Part shown: piece by piece, positions 1-8,199 of the stretch
How positions within the stretch are numbered: the first letter of the stretch is position 1
Layout of the letters: every line of letters begins with the position of its first letter
Assembly (NCBI GenBank): GCA_023399055.1
Contig: JAEWQV010000027.1
Coordinates: 310,001-374,000 of the forward strand
Length of the DNA: 64,000 nucleotides
Direction: 5' to 3'
Source of the DNA: Bacillota bacterium
GTDB taxonomy: Bacteria; Bacillota; Clostridia; Lachnospirales; Lachnospiraceae
The notes under the pieces: generated by a model
Seen by the model: only the letters and a program-made list of their open reading frames with translations
Database searches by the model: none
What the model was told of the DNA's origin: nothing
Made by a program: the position numbers and the translations under genes

Positions 1-1874
1 TTGGTAGGCTGGGTTATTTGATGCTGGTGAAATCAGAAGTATATGCAGCAAGAGCTCAAGCACTTCATGAAAGAGAACGAGCGATCAAAGCCGAAAGAGG
101 AAGTATATTTGATGCTAAGGGAGTTTTGATTGCCACCAATAAGCCGGTATGTACCATATCTGTTATTTTTCAACAGATTAAGGAACCGGAACGTGTTATT
201 GAGGTGCTCTCCAAAGAACTCGGCTTAAGTGAGGCGGCTGTTCGAAAAAGAGTGGAGAAAAAATCCTCCATTGAAAGAATTAAATCCAATGTTGCAAAGG
301 AAATTGCTGATAAGATCAGAGAGTATGACTTGGATGGTGTTATGGTCGATGAAGATTATAAACGTTACTATCCTTACAATACATTAGCATCGAAAGTAAT
401 TGGATTTACCGGAAGTGATAATCAGGGCATTATAGGGTTGGAAGTGAAGTATGATAAATATTTAAAAGGAATTGATGGAACAATTCTTACACTTACAACC
501 GCATATGGTGTGGAAATAGAAAATGCAGCTGAAGACCGAATTGAACCCCAACCGGGTAATAATTTATATACCAGTCTTGATGTTAATGTACAGCTTTTTG
601 CTGAACAGGCTGCATTAAAGGTAATGGAATCAAAGAATGCGAACAATGTTAAATTAATCGTTATGAACCCGCAAAACGGTGAAATCATAGCGATGGTGAA
701 TGTTCCTGAATTTAATTTAAATGACCCCTATACTTTAATTGACGAAGTTGCTGATGATTATATTGGGCAAACTTTAACACAGGAACAAAAGAACAATGCC
801 TTAAATGGAATGTGGCGTAATGCCAGTATCAGTGATACCTACGAACCTGGATCGACCTTTAAGATAATTACAGCAGCTGCAGCACTTGAAGAAGGTGTGG
901 TCAAACTAACCGATACTTTTTTCTGCCCAGGCTATAAAAAAGTCGAAGATCGTATCATTCGTTGCCACAAGGTTGGCGGTCATGGAAGTCAAACCTTTAT
1001 TGAAGGAATTATGAATTCATGCAACCCGGTTTTTATGGAAATAGGTGCTAGAGTAGGTGTTGACAAGATGTATGATTACTATAAGCAGCTTGGGCTCTTT
1101 AAAAAAACCGGCATTGATTTACCCGGTGAAGCCAATTCAATTATGCATAAAAAGGATATTATAGGAGCAGTTGAGCTTGCTACCTTGTCCTTCGGACAGT
1201 CCTTTCAGATAACTCCCTTACAGTTGATGACTGCAGCAAGTGCAATTGTAAATGGTGGGACTCTTGTGACACCACATGTGGGAGTAGAAATAAGATCTGC
1301 AGATGGAACAAAAATTCGTGCACTGGACTATGAAACTACAGATAATGCAATTTCTAAGGAAACCTCAGAGACGATGAAGCAATTATTGGAAGCAGTTGTT
1401 TCCGATGGAACAGGGCAACGTGCTTATATACCAGGATTTCGTGTTGGCGGTAAGACGGCAACCTCGGAAAAACTCCCTAGAAGCAGCAATAAATATATTT
1501 CTTCCTTTATCGGTTTTGCTCCAGCAAATGACCCACAGATTATGGCTTTGGTTCTAATTGATGAACCTACAGGAATATACTACGGAGGAACGGTTGCTGC
1601 ACCTGTCATTGCTGAATTATTTGATAATGTTCTTCCTTACCTGGGTATCGAGAAGAACTTCACCGAGGAGGAAGTAAAGGAATTTAATATTGGCTCCTTC
1701 GAGGTTCCGGATTTTGTTGGAAAAACAAAAAAGGAAGTGAATGAATTACTGAAAATTTATGATTTTGGAGACTTACATGCTCTTGGAGAAGGAGATACGG
1801 TAAAGGAGCAATTTCCGCTTCCTGGAGAAACAGTGGATAAGGATACTGATATCATTTTATATTATGAAGATTAG
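1..1874 (+). CDS. Class B penicillin-binding protein (FtsI/SpoVD type), 5' partial
   Basis: Septal or spore-cortex peptidoglycan transpeptidase, anchored in the membrane with its catalytic part outside. The frame is open from base 3, and residues before the TTG/ATG at 18/21 (GRLGYL) still match the family, so the start and the transmembrane anchor lie left of the window. Numbering from base 18: dimerisation region about 20-180, transpeptidase about 210-545 with SxxK at S279-K282, SxN at S334-N336, and a KTA triad at 479-481 where most family members have KTG. One PASTA domain follows (about 562-618), which favours SpoVD or a Firmicutes PBP2B. It heads the dcw cluster before mraY. Division and sporulation roles cannot be separated from sequence alone. 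Confidence 0.9.
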   Translation, partial: GRLGYLMLVKSEVYAARAQALHERERAIKAERGSIFDAKGVLIATNKPVCTISVIFQQIKEPERVIEVLSKELGLSEAAVRKRVEKKSSIERIKSNVAKEIADKIREYDLDGVMVDEDYKRYYPYNTLASKVIGFTGSDNQGIIGLEVKYDKYLKGIDGTILTLTTAYGVEIENAAEDRIEPQPGNNLYTSLDVNVQLFAEQAALKVMESKNANNVKLIVMNPQNGEIIAMVNVPEFNLNDPYTLIDEVADDYIGQTLTQEQKNNALNGMWRNASISDTYEPGSTFKIITAAAALEEGVVKLTDTFFCPGYKKVEDRIIRCHKVGGHGSQTFIEGIMNSCNPVFMEIGARVGVDKMYDYYKQLGLFKKTGIDLPGEANSIMHKKDIIGAVELATLSFGQSFQITPLQLMTAASAIVNGGTLVTPHVGVEIRSADGTKIRALDYETTDNAISKETSETMKQLLEAVVSDGTGQRAYIPGFRVGGKTATSEKLPRSSNKYISSFIGFAPANDPQIMALVLIDEPTGIYYGGTVAAPVIAELFDNVLPYLGIEKNFTEEEVKEFNIGSFEVPDFVGKTKKEVNELLKIYDFGDLHALGEGDTVKEQFPLPGETVDKDTDIILYYED

Positions 1875-1970
1875 GTAAAACCATATAGATTTTGGGTTGT
1901 CAATTCAAATGTGATAACATATAATAAGCGAAGTATTTGAATGCAAAAGAAAAGAAATTTTTTACATAAG

Positions 1971-2001
1971 AGTGACGGAGTTAAAAATAGGCTCCTTCAC
2001 T
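1971..2001 (+). other. Intercistronic hairpin between the PBP gene and mraY
   Basis: AGTGACGGAG at 1971-1980 pairs with CTCCTTCACT at 1992-2001 (nine of ten pairs). No U-tract follows directly, so it is more likely an mRNA processing or stability hairpin than a terminator. Its function is inferred. Confidence 0.35.
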
Positions 2002-2049
2002 TTATACTATGTATGTGCAGATTAAAATGCTGCGGAATGGAGATAACAT

Positions 2050-3018
2050 ATGAATTTTTCGGATTTTAGTGTAGTGTTGCCTGTCATAATATCATTTGGA
2101 GTATGCGTAATCCTATGTCCTTTATTGATACCGTTTTTGAGAAAGCTAAAGTTTGGCCAGTATATTCGTGAGGAAGGTCCACAATCGCATCAAAAAAAGT
2201 CTGGTACTCCGACCATGGGTGGTATTGTCATAGTATTAAGTATAGCCATTACTTCTTTGGTGTATATAAAGGATTATCCAGAAATCATTCCGGTACTTTT
2301 TGCAACCATTGGGTTTGGTATTATAGGTTTTATGGATGACTATATTAAAGTGGTCATGAAACGCTCCATGGGATTAAGAGCTTGGCAAAAGCTCGTAGGA
2401 CAGATACTTGTAACTGCGATCCTATGCTATTATCTTATTAACTTTACGGATGTTGGTACCTCTATGTTAATTCCCTTTTCAGGTGGCAAGTATCTAGATG
2501 TATCTTACCTTTTCATACCAAGTTTCTTTGTTGTTGTACTTGGTACGGTAAATGGTTCTAATTTTACAGATGGACTGGATGGATTGGAATCAAGTGTGAC
2601 AGCATTAATCGCTACCTTTTTTTCCGTAGTAGCAATAGGAATGCAGAGTGGTGTATCTCCAATTACAGGAGCAGTAGCGGGAAGCTTGTTGGCTTTCTTA
2701 GTATATAATGTTTATCCGGCAAAGGTATTCATGGGTGATACAGGATCTCTTGCATTGGGTGGTTTTGTAGCTGCTACTGCATATATGTTACAAATGCCTC
2801 TATTTATTTTAATTGTGGCTTTGATTTATTTAGTAGAAGTATTATCTGTAATCCTGCAAGTTGGTTTCTTTAAGTTGACCGGTGGAAAGCGAATTTTTAA
2901 AATGGCACCGATTCATCATCATTTCGAATTAGTTGGTTGGTCGGAAACCAGAGTCGTAGCAATATTTTCAATCGTTACAACCATTCTTTGCTTAATTGCA
3001 CTAATGGGTATTAATTAA
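2050..3018 (+). CDS. mraY: Phospho-N-acetylmuramoyl-pentapeptide transferase (MraY)
   Basis: Integral membrane enzyme that transfers phospho-MurNAc-pentapeptide from UDP to undecaprenyl phosphate, giving lipid I. The 322 residues match the usual family length and form about ten membrane helices. Diagnostic motifs are visible: the substrate loop around SHQKKSGTPTMGG (46-58), the acidic pair D96-D97, NFTDGLDG at 171-178 with the metal-binding aspartates, and the HHH motif at 289-291. GGAGAT at 2039-2044 supports the ATG start. murD follows 75 nt downstream. Assignment is secure. Confidence 0.97.
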   Translation: MNFSDFSVVLPVIISFGVCVILCPLLIPFLRKLKFGQYIREEGPQSHQKKSGTPTMGGIVIVLSIAITSLVYIKDYPEIIPVLFATIGFGIIGFMDDYIKVVMKRSMGLRAWQKLVGQILVTAILCYYLINFTDVGTSMLIPFSGGKYLDVSYLFIPSFFVVVLGTVNGSNFTDGLDGLESSVTALIATFFSVVAIGMQSGVSPITGAVAGSLLAFLVYNVYPAKVFMGDTGSLALGGFVAATAYMLQMPLFILIVALIYLVEVLSVILQVGFFKLTGGKRIFKMAPIHHHFELVGWSETRVVAIFSIVTTILCLIALMGIN

Positions 3019-3027
3019 CAAAAGGTA

Positions 3028-3091
3028 GCTCCTACGAAGGATAAAGAAATTGAAACAAGTCATATTCTTTATGGAAATGAGTCGGAGGAGC
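3028..3091 (+). promoter_or_regulatory. Leader hairpin covering the murD ribosome-binding site
   Basis: GCTCCTACGA (3028-3037) is complementary, with one mismatch, to TCGGAGGAGC (3082-3091), which contains the murD Shine-Dalgarno GGAGGAG (3084-3090). Inside it ATAAAGA (3041-3047) pairs with TCTTTAT (3066-3072). The nested helix would occlude murD initiation unless opened, for instance by ribosomes leaving mraY. The pairing is seen; the regulation is inferred. Confidence 0.4.
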
Positions 3092-3093
3092 GT

Positions 3094-4449
3094 ATGCAGT
3101 TAGATAATAAAAAGGTCTTGGTATATGGTGCAGCTAAAAGTGGAATTTCTGCAGCAAATCTGTTACAGAAACTTGGTGCTTTTGTGCTTTTGTATGATTG
3201 TAATACGAACCTAATGAGCAATGATTTTGAAGATTATTCGTACTCAGATGGGAAGGGTCTTTTGTTGACCGGTATTTTAACAGATGAAATCTTGAGCACT
3301 GTCGAGCTTGTAGTTATAAGTCCGGGTGTTCCTTGTGATCATCCAGATATTCTTCGAATTAAAGAAAGAAGTATTCCTATTTGGGGAGAAGTTGAACTGG
3401 CATTTCGTTATACGAAAGGTCGAATTGTTGGGATTACAGGAACCAATGGTAAGACGACAACAACAACCCTAGTGGGAAAGATAATGAAAACATTTTTTTC
3501 AGAGGTATATGTTGTAGGTAATATCGGTAATTGTTACAGTGACATCGCACTTCAAACCACACCGGATTCAGTTGTGGTAATTGAATTAAGCAGTTTTCAA
3601 CTTGAAACAATTATAGACTTTAAACCAAAGATTTGCGCTATATTGAATATAACTCCAGACCATCTGGATCGCCATCATACGATGGAAGCCTATATTGCTG
3701 CGAAAGAGCAGATATTTAAAAATCAGACACACAATGAACTATGTATTCTTAATTATGAGGATGAAGTTCTTAGAGAAATGGCGCTGCGTTCAAAAGCTGG
3801 TATCATGTTTTTTAGTAGTAAGAGAACCCTTAACGAGGGACTTTATTTAGAAGATGATGAGATTTATTTTTCAAATCAAAATGGTCCGATACTTATTTGT
3901 AACGTAAAGGAATTGCATGTTTTGGGCAGACATAATTATGAAAATATAATGGCTGCAGTTGGCATTGCACTTGCAATGGGGATTCCATTGGAATACATAA
4001 GGAAAGCGGTACTTAATTTTAAAGCAGTGGAGCATCGAATTGAATATGTTACTACAATAGAGGGAGTAACCTATTATAACGATTCGAAAGGAACAAATCC
4101 GGATGCCTCTATTAAAGCTATTCAAGCGATGCAACAACCAACCATTTTAATTGCAGGTGGATATGATAAAAAAACTGACTTTGATGCATGGGTGAAAGCC
4201 TTCGATAAAAAGGTGAAACATTTAATCCTAATCGGACAGACAAAGAAGCAAATTGCCAGAACTGCACGAAAGCATGGGTTTGGGGAAATTGTAATGGCAG
4301 AAACACTTAAAGAAGCGGTAACTATCAGTAAATCTCTTGCGGCACCAGGGGATGTGGTGTTATTATCTCCAGCCTGTGCAAGTTGGGGGATGTTTAAGGA
4401 CTTCGAAGAACGAGGTAATTTATTTAAGCAATATGTGAGTGAACTATAA
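3094..4449 (+). CDS. murD: UDP-N-acetylmuramoyl-L-alanine--D-glutamate ligase (MurD)
   Basis: Cytoplasmic ATP-dependent ligase adding D-glutamate to UDP-MurNAc-L-Ala. 451 residues, the family's normal length. An N-terminal Rossmann domain begins with VLVYGAAKSGISAA (8-21). The central Mur-ligase ATP-binding domain has GTNGKTT at 116-122, followed by the NITPDHLDRH motif. The C-terminal domain includes YNDSKGTNPDA. A GGAGGAG site 3 nt before the ATG is strong but may be buried in a leader hairpin (3028-3091). It lies between mraY and ftsW. Assignment is secure. Confidence 0.97.
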   Translation: MQLDNKKVLVYGAAKSGISAANLLQKLGAFVLLYDCNTNLMSNDFEDYSYSDGKGLLLTGILTDEILSTVELVVISPGVPCDHPDILRIKERSIPIWGEVELAFRYTKGRIVGITGTNGKTTTTTLVGKIMKTFFSEVYVVGNIGNCYSDIALQTTPDSVVVIELSSFQLETIIDFKPKICAILNITPDHLDRHHTMEAYIAAKEQIFKNQTHNELCILNYEDEVLREMALRSKAGIMFFSSKRTLNEGLYLEDDEIYFSNQNGPILICNVKELHVLGRHNYENIMAAVGIALAMGIPLEYIRKAVLNFKAVEHRIEYVTTIEGVTYYNDSKGTNPDASIKAIQAMQQPTILIAGGYDKKTDFDAWVKAFDKKVKHLILIGQTKKQIARTARKHGFGEIVMAETLKEAVTISKSLAAPGDVVLLSPACASWGMFKDFEERGNLFKQYVSEL

Positions 4450-4451
4450 AT

Positions 4452-4474
4452 TTCATTGACTTAAAATCAATGAA
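4452..4474 (+). other. Hairpin between murD and ftsW
   Basis: TTCATTGA (4452-4459) and TCAATGAA (4467-4474) form a perfect 8-bp stem with a 7-nt loop just after the murD stop. There is no U-tract. It is a possible mRNA stability or processing element. Confidence 0.35.
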
Positions 4475-4542
4475 TTCATCCTATAGATTTAGGTAGCTTA
4501 GGGCGTAGACCCACAGATACCAAGAAAGGCATGGTTATTATT

Positions 4543-5679
4543 ATGAGCAGAACAGTACGAGATGAAAATAAAAGAATGCATAGCTACTATGACTATAGTC
4601 TATTATTTCTTATCCTATTTCTTGTCTGTTTTGGATTAGTTATGATTTATAGTACTAGTTCTTATAATGCACAGAGACTCTACGGGAATCCCACTTATTT
4701 TTTGGAACGTCAAGCTTTATTTGCAGGTCTGGGAATCCTGGTAATGTTATTTGTTTCAAAAATTGATTATAGATTATTATTGAAAAAGCTTCCGGTTATT
4801 AAGATCAATCCGATTATAGCTTTGTACATTGCTTGTATGTTATTACAGGTTGCGGTATTAATTTTTGCGAGTGAAGTAAAGGGATCGAAACGTTGGATTG
4901 AAATAGGTCCAGCAAGATTCCAACCCTCCGAGTTGTCAAAGATCGCAGTAATTCTATTTACTGCTTACATAGTAAATGTTGCACCTAAAAAGCTGGATAA
5001 ATTCCGAGGATTTTTGAGGGTAGTATTTTTCATTGCTCCGCTTATCGTCTTAATAGCAGTTGAAAACTTTTCTACCGCATTAACAACAGGTGTGATTATG
5101 GTTGCAATCTGTTTTATCGCCAGTAGAAAGAAAATATACTATATTGCTACGGGGTTTCTATTTGGTGGTGCAGGTGCAATTTTTATTTTGCTATTCCCGT
5201 ACCGAGTCGAGCGTATCAAGATTTGGCTGAATGTAGAAGAAGAACCAAAAGGTTATCAGATACTGCAAGGTCTATATGCCATTGCTTCAGGTAGAGTTTT
5301 TGGCAAAGGACTTGGAGAAAGCATGCAAAAACTGGGCTTTATCCCGGAATCACATAATGATATGATATTCTCGGTTATTTGTGAGGAGCTAGGACTTTTT
5401 GGTGCATTCGTACTAATTCTATTGTTTTTATTGCTCATATGGCGTATTTTTATCATAGCAATAAACTCAATTGATTTATTTGGTGGTTTAATTGCTACTG
5501 GCGTATTAGCACATATTGCTACGCAGGTATTAATTAATATAGCAGTAGTGACCAATTCAATTCCCTCTACTGGTATACCGTTACCTTTTGTCAGTTATGG
5601 AGGCAGCTCGGTTATGGTAATTCTTTTTGAAATGGGAATTGTACTTAGTGTTTCAAATCAAATAAAAGGAGAACGATGA
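4543..5679 (+). CDS. ftsW: SEDS peptidoglycan polymerase FtsW/SpoVE
   Basis: Polytopic membrane glycosyltransferase of the FtsW/RodA/SpoVE family, the polymerase partner of the class B PBP upstream. About ten membrane helices; family signatures are GSKRWIEIGPARFQPSE (near residue 120) and the C-terminal STGIPLPFVSYGGSS block. An in-frame ATG at 4531 sits only one base after AGAAAGG, so 4543 is preferred, although that leaves a long 13-nt spacing; the same arrangement precedes fliG. In Bacillus this slot is spoVE. Division versus sporulation use cannot be told from sequence. Confidence 0.93.
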   Translation: MSRTVRDENKRMHSYYDYSLLFLILFLVCFGLVMIYSTSSYNAQRLYGNPTYFLERQALFAGLGILVMLFVSKIDYRLLLKKLPVIKINPIIALYIACMLLQVAVLIFASEVKGSKRWIEIGPARFQPSELSKIAVILFTAYIVNVAPKKLDKFRGFLRVVFFIAPLIVLIAVENFSTALTTGVIMVAICFIASRKKIYYIATGFLFGGAGAIFILLFPYRVERIKIWLNVEEEPKGYQILQGLYAIASGRVFGKGLGESMQKLGFIPESHNDMIFSVICEELGLFGAFVLILLFLLLIWRIFIIAINSIDLFGGLIATGVLAHIATQVLINIAVVTNSIPSTGIPLPFVSYGGSSVMVILFEMGIVLSVSNQIKGER

Positions 5680-5737
5680 AGGTCTTGTCCTTCACTATAA
5701 TAGTTTACATAAAGGTTTGCCTTATTTTTAAAATTAT

Positions 5738-5762
5738 CTATCACGAATTCCATTCGTGATAG
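5738..5762. other. Perfect hairpin between ftsW and murA
   Basis: CTATCACGAA (5738-5747) and TTCGTGATAG (5753-5762) are perfect complements around a TTCCA loop. No U-tract follows on the plus strand. It may stabilise or separate the ftsW and murA transcripts. Confidence 0.4.
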
Positions 5763-5771
5763 CAATTCACG

Positions 5772-5800
5772 TGGACAAGCTTTAAATCATATAGTGTAGT
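5772..5800 (+). promoter_or_regulatory. Candidate sigma-A promoter for murA
   Basis: TGGACA (5772-5777), a 17-bp spacer and TGTAGT (5795-5800) lie just before murA. The -35 matches 5/6 and the -10 matches 4/6 of the consensus. Moderate to weak by eye. Confidence 0.3.
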
Positions 5801-5828
5801 ATATTTCCTTCAATATCTGAGGTGTGCC

Positions 5829-7106
5829 ATGTCGAGTATAGAGGTCGTCGGCGGAGAGCAGCTGAATGGTGTGCTTAAAATACAAGGTTCAAAGAATGCA
5901 GCATTACCGGTTATTGCTGCTACTATTTTGAATAAAGGAGTTTCCGTACTAAGGAATTGTCCCAAAATCCACGACGTTGTTCATATGGTTAAAATACTAG
6001 ATGAATTGGGATGTAATACCTCCTGGGAAGAAAATACTCTAATTGTAGATAGCAGTAAAGCCAGTGTTTATGAAGTACCAGAAGAGTCAGTACGCAAGAT
6101 GAGAAGTTCGATTCTTTATCTAGGCGCTGTACTTGGACGCTTCCATGAAGTAACTATTGCGTATCCAGGTGGTTGCTCCATTGGTGAAAGAAAAATTGAT
6201 ATACATTTGGAAGGTATAAAAAAGCTAAATGTAACCCAAGAGTTCTTAAGAGAAGATCAAAGCATGATACATTGCTATACGAATAAAATTATTGGAAATG
6301 ATATTTTTCTTGAGTTTCCCAGTGTAGGTGCCACACAAAACATTATTTTAACAGCAGTTCTTGCAGAAGGAGTTACCAGAATATACAACGCAGCAAGAGA
6401 GCCAGAGATTATTGAACTGTGTGACTATCTTATTGAAGCAGGTGCAAGGATATGTGGAAGGGGCTCTGCCTTTCTTCTAATTGAAGGTGTTAAGAGTCTA
6501 CATGATGTTGAGTTTAATCTTTCTTCAGACAGAATCGTTGCAGGAACATATATGGCAGCGGTTGCTGCGACCAGAGGTAAAGCTGTGTTTACGAATGCTC
6601 CAACTGGTCATTTGGATTCAACTATTCGTATGTTAAGGAAAACAGGTTGTAAAATAGATGTATCTGGTGATGAGATAAAGGTTAGTAACAATCATCGTCC
6701 AGATCCTATTAAGCTCCTAATTACTCAACCATATCCAGGGTTTCCGACGGATATGCAATCACAGATCTTAACGGTACTATGTTTGGCGAATGGCGAGAGT
6801 ACGATTGTTGAGAAAATATTTGAATCTCGATTGAAGATTACTGGAGAGCTTGAAAAAATGGGTGCTATCATCCGTGTAGAAGATAATGGTACCAAGGCTG
6901 TTATTATAGGTGTAGAACGGTTAAATGGCACAATTGTGCATGCACATGATTTACGTGGAGGAGCAGCTCTTGTAATGGCAGGGCTTGCTGCGAAGGGGAC
7001 TACAATTATTAAGGATGCCTCTTTTATTGAACGCGGCTATGAGAACATCTGCAGGGATCTTTCCCTGTTGGGAGCGAAAATCAGATTCTGCAGTGAGAAT
7101 ATATAA
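5829..7106 (+). CDS. murA: UDP-N-acetylglucosamine 1-carboxyvinyltransferase (MurA)
   Basis: First committed step of peptidoglycan synthesis: transfer of enolpyruvate from PEP to UDP-GlcNAc, in the cytoplasm. 425 residues of the EPSP-synthase fold. N-terminal LKIQGSKNAALP and the active-site loop YPGGCSIGERKIDIH are present; Cys116 in that loop is the residue alkylated by fosfomycin in other MurA enzymes, so the protein is expected to be sensitive. The ATG is preceded by TGAGGTG (5817-5823). In Bacillus murG and murB occupy this position; here murA follows ftsW directly. A second murA paralogue elsewhere is common in Firmicutes. Confidence 0.96.
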   Translation: MSSIEVVGGEQLNGVLKIQGSKNAALPVIAATILNKGVSVLRNCPKIHDVVHMVKILDELGCNTSWEENTLIVDSSKASVYEVPEESVRKMRSSILYLGAVLGRFHEVTIAYPGGCSIGERKIDIHLEGIKKLNVTQEFLREDQSMIHCYTNKIIGNDIFLEFPSVGATQNIILTAVLAEGVTRIYNAAREPEIIELCDYLIEAGARICGRGSAFLLIEGVKSLHDVEFNLSSDRIVAGTYMAAVAATRGKAVFTNAPTGHLDSTIRMLRKTGCKIDVSGDEIKVSNNHRPDPIKLLITQPYPGFPTDMQSQILTVLCLANGESTIVEKIFESRLKITGELEKMGAIIRVEDNGTKAVIIGVERLNGTIVHAHDLRGGAALVMAGLAAKGTTIIKDASFIERGYENICRDLSLLGAKIRFCSENI

Positions 7107-7145
7107 CATTAATTAGAAAATGATTTACAAGGCTTTGGAGGTAAT

Positions 7146-7889
7146 ATGGCAAACAACCAGCGAAAGAATTCGAATAATACATTAATACGCTTTTTCTTCA
7201 AAGTGTTGTTATTTTTGATTATAATCGGCATACCAATTCTATTTTTTATTAATATCTTTTCTGTGAAAAATATTGTGGTAGTTGGAGCAAATCAATATAA
7301 TGAGGAGCAAATCAAGGATTTTGTTTTTAAAGAAAAAATTGATCGAAATTCTGCGTATTTGTATTATAAATATCAATTCTTAGAACAGCCAAAGCTTCCC
7401 TTTGTTGAAAAAATTGAGGTTAAAATGAATGATAGCCATTCGGTTACCATATTTGTCTATGAAAAGATGGTAGCCGGATGTGTTGAATTTATGGGAGAAT
7501 ACTTATATTTTGATAAGGATGGTATTGTAGTTGAAAGTACAGCAGAAAAACTCCCAGGAATTCCATTAATTAAGGGATTACAGTATACACAGATTGTATT
7601 AAGTAAAAAGTTAATTGTTCAGAAAGAAGGATTATTTGATATTATAATGAATCTGACACAGTTAATTGAATTATATGAGCTGGAAATTGATTCTATCCGC
7701 TTTCAAAATGATTATGAAGTAACAATGGAAAGTGGTAATAATACAATACTTTTAGGAAAGAAAAACACTTATGATGAACCTTTGGCAGAGCTGAAAAATA
7801 TATTAAAAGAATCGAAGGGTAAAAGTCTTACGATAGATATGCGTAATTATGATAGGGACAAAGATTACATAATTGCGAAGCCAAAGTAA
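7146..7889 (+). CDS. ftsQ: Cell division protein FtsQ/DivIB
   Basis: Bitopic divisome protein of the FtsQ-FtsL-FtsB subcomplex. 247 residues: a short basic cytoplasmic tail, one membrane helix (about 14-36), then a POTRA domain starting at VKNIVVVGANQYNEEQI and a beta domain in the outer compartment. GGAGGT precedes the ATG. The position between murA and ftsZ supports the call, since the family is weakly conserved. ftsA, often found next, is absent from the window. Confidence 0.85.
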   Translation: MANNQRKNSNNTLIRFFFKVLLFLIIIGIPILFFINIFSVKNIVVVGANQYNEEQIKDFVFKEKIDRNSAYLYYKYQFLEQPKLPFVEKIEVKMNDSHSVTIFVYEKMVAGCVEFMGEYLYFDKDGIVVESTAEKLPGIPLIKGLQYTQIVLSKKLIVQKEGLFDIIMNLTQLIELYELEIDSIRFQNDYEVTMESGNNTILLGKKNTYDEPLAELKNILKESKGKSLTIDMRNYDRDKDYIIAKPK

Positions 7890-8199
7890 GTGTATGTCAT
7901 GGGTATTGTTATTGAAAACACCACGCGGCATCCTATTGCAGCACTGTAATGAATAAGTCCTAATTATGTCACATTTTTTTAAAATTCTGCTTGATTATTT
8001 GGGAATTTAAAGATATCATATAAGGTAGAATATATGGACACCACAGATAGTAGTTGGATAGGTTATAATCCCCTTATAATGTGGTTTTGGAAGAAAATTG
8101 GAATTAAAAGTTGAGATTAATTTATACATATTGCTGGTGTAAGAAATGGTTAATATTATAGTGATTTTAGGGAGAATACGATAAAAGGAGGAATAGACC
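7890..8199 (+). other. Intergenic region ftsQ-ftsZ (310 bp)
   Basis: No credible gene. It holds two TATAAT hexamers 11 bp apart (8064-8069 and 8075-8080), neither with a well-spaced -35, and one better candidate promoter at 8131-8159. No terminator was seen after ftsQ. Confidence 0.5.
8131..8159 (+). promoter_or_regulatory. Candidate sigma-A promoter for ftsZ
   Basis: TTGCTG (8131-8136), a 17-bp spacer and TATTAT (8154-8159) end 40 nt before the ftsZ start. The -10 is 5/6 and the -35 only 3/6. Confidence 0.35.
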
